A stretch of DNA of 64,000 bases from Marinospirillum alkaliphilum DSM 21637 (lineage in GTDB: Bacteria > Pseudomonadota > Gammaproteobacteria > Pseudomonadales > Halomonadaceae), in the NCBI RefSeq assembly GCF_900119735.1, contig NZ_FPJW01000005.1, positions 1 through 64,000 on the forward strand, given 5' to 3'. Shown here piece after piece: positions 63,154-64,000 of the stretch. Every line of letters starts with the position of its first letter. The first letter of the stretch is position 1. The notes beneath the pieces are model-generated. The model searched no databases, had not been told where the DNA came from, and saw only the letters and a program-made list of their open reading frames with translations. A program made the position numbers and the translations under genes.

Positions 63154-64000
63154 ATGAAAAATCAACCTGTGATCCATCGGCATTACGACCTGGGCAAACA
63201 ACAGGAACTGCTCAATCAACTGGCTGAAAACACACCGGGCGTTCTTTACCAATACCGTCTGTTTAGCGACGGTCGCAGCTGTTTTTCCTATGCAACCCAG
63301 GGCATGCTGGATGTTTACGGTTTCACACCAGAGCAGGTGGCCGAGGATGCCCGCCCAGTGCTGGAGCGCCTGCACCCGGATGACTTGGAACAAGTCAACC
63401 AGAGCATCATACTTTCTGCTGCAACACTCCAGGTCTGGGAAGCGGATTATCGATATCTGCATCCTAAAAAAGGTGAGCGCTGGATGGAGGGTCGAGCCAC
63501 ACCAGCCAGACTCGATGATGGCAGCATCATCTGGAACGGCTACATTTATGACATCACTGATCGCAAGTTGCAGGAACTGCACCTGCAAGACCTCAGCACC
63601 CGCTTTCAACTCACCATGGAAGCCACGGATACCGGTCTGTGGAGCTGGGATCTCACGACCAACGAAGTAAGCTGGTCTTCTCAAGCTTTTCGTCAACTGG
63701 GTTATGAACCGGATGCGTTTCCCGTGTCTCTGGATAAATTCCAGCAACTGATGCACCCGGATGACACTCGCCCAATGATGTCTGAAGTGATGCATTGTCT
63801 TGAGCAGGTCAAAGGGTTTGAAGTCCAATTCCGTCTGAAGCACGCAGCAGGCCACTGGGTCTGGATCCAAGGCCGTGGCAAGGTTACCGAATTGAGTGTT
63901 GAGGGTAAGCCCATTTTCATGATGGGCACCCACATCAATATCAGCAGCCTGAAACAAAAAGAGGCGGAGCTGCGTGAAAGTGAACAGCGCCTGAGTCAAC
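63154..64000 (+). CDS. PAS-domain signalling protein, 3' end outside the window
   Basis: The visible 282 residues contain two PAS domains (about 20-140 and 148-275), each with the MHPDD/LHPDD turn typical of PAS_3. The last residues (LKQKEAELRESEQRLSQ) are the kind of coiled linker that leads to another PAS, GGDEF or kinase domain, which lies beyond the edge. There is no N-terminal membrane span. It begins 15 bp after the hybrid kinase, so it is likely in the same operon and could receive its signal. Confidence 0.8.
   Translation, partial: MKNQPVIHRHYDLGKQQELLNQLAENTPGVLYQYRLFSDGRSCFSYATQGMLDVYGFTPEQVAEDARPVLERLHPDDLEQVNQSIILSAATLQVWEADYRYLHPKKGERWMEGRATPARLDDGSIIWNGYIYDITDRKLQELHLQDLSTRFQLTMEATDTGLWSWDLTTNEVSWSSQAFRQLGYEPDAFPVSLDKFQQLMHPDDTRPMMSEVMHCLEQVKGFEVQFRLKHAAGHWVWIQGRGKVTELSVEGKPIFMMGTHINISSLKQKEAELRESEQRLSQ

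Noticed and set aside
1-64000. CRISPR arrays, prophage genes and insertion sequences
   Set aside because: No regular spaced repeats, phage structural genes or transposase genes were found; intI is the only mobile-element recombinase.

Overview
The window looks like a chromosomal segment of a marine-type gammaproteobacterium, most likely Oceanospirillales or a close relative. This is inferred from synteny: a methyltransferase-rnhA-dnaQ block divergent from gloB-mltD, lexA beside a DUF6586-like gene and topA as in Pseudomonas, plus thrH, cysB, a class I fumarase, epmC and yejABEF. The chromosomal genes are moderately GC-rich and densely packed, with many 1-4 bp start/stop overlaps. I saw no rRNA, tRNA or CRISPR array.

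Positions 1-2700 are the integrase-proximal end of a chromosomal integron. A full-length integron integrase (intI, +) is preceded by a LexA box and an attI region, and three cassettes plus the edge of a fourth are read leftwards, away from intI. Cassette borders can be fixed because the first bases of each cassette are complementary to the R'' end of its own attC. One cassette (69-aa product) is present twice, on either side of a cassette for a 4-TM protein. lexA itself lies about 13 kb away.

Positions 2.8-32.5 kb hold housekeeping and transport genes: class I fumarase; an RhlE-type helicase; a four-gene MCE lipid transporter (permease, ATPase, MCE protein, lipoprotein); an iron-type ABC permease and ATPase without a binding protein; epmC; a MATE pump; a SIMPL protein; lexA, the DUF6586-like gene and topA; two small exported proteins; nudC, dnaQ, rnhA and a methyltransferase; gloB and mltD; yejABEF with yejB broken by a 5-bp tandem duplication; and an SbtA-family transporter.

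Positions 32.5-43.9 kb hold a CHASE/PAS/GGDEF/EAL/CZB protein, a leftward run (thrH, SDR, YqiA-like esterase, DUF2238, DUF924, DUF2157), cysB, and a FecR plus CHASE2-cyclase pair.

Positions 43.9-64 kb are dominated by signal transduction: a CHASE-PAS-GGDEF-EAL protein with a degenerate GGDEF; an overlapping operon of CheB-CheR-PAS hybrid, PAS-GGDEF-EAL and PAS-zinc proteins; an internally deleted chemoreceptor; a DCC thiol protein; a Cache-HAMP-GGDEF cyclase; the C-terminal stub of a lost EAL gene; an NhaR-like regulator; a small orphan gene with a strong terminator; a Sua5/TsaC enzyme; a membrane alpha/beta hydrolase; a heme-motif hybrid histidine kinase; and a PAS protein running off the end. 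Three independent lesions (yejB, the chemoreceptor, the EAL stub) suggest ongoing gene loss in transport and signalling.
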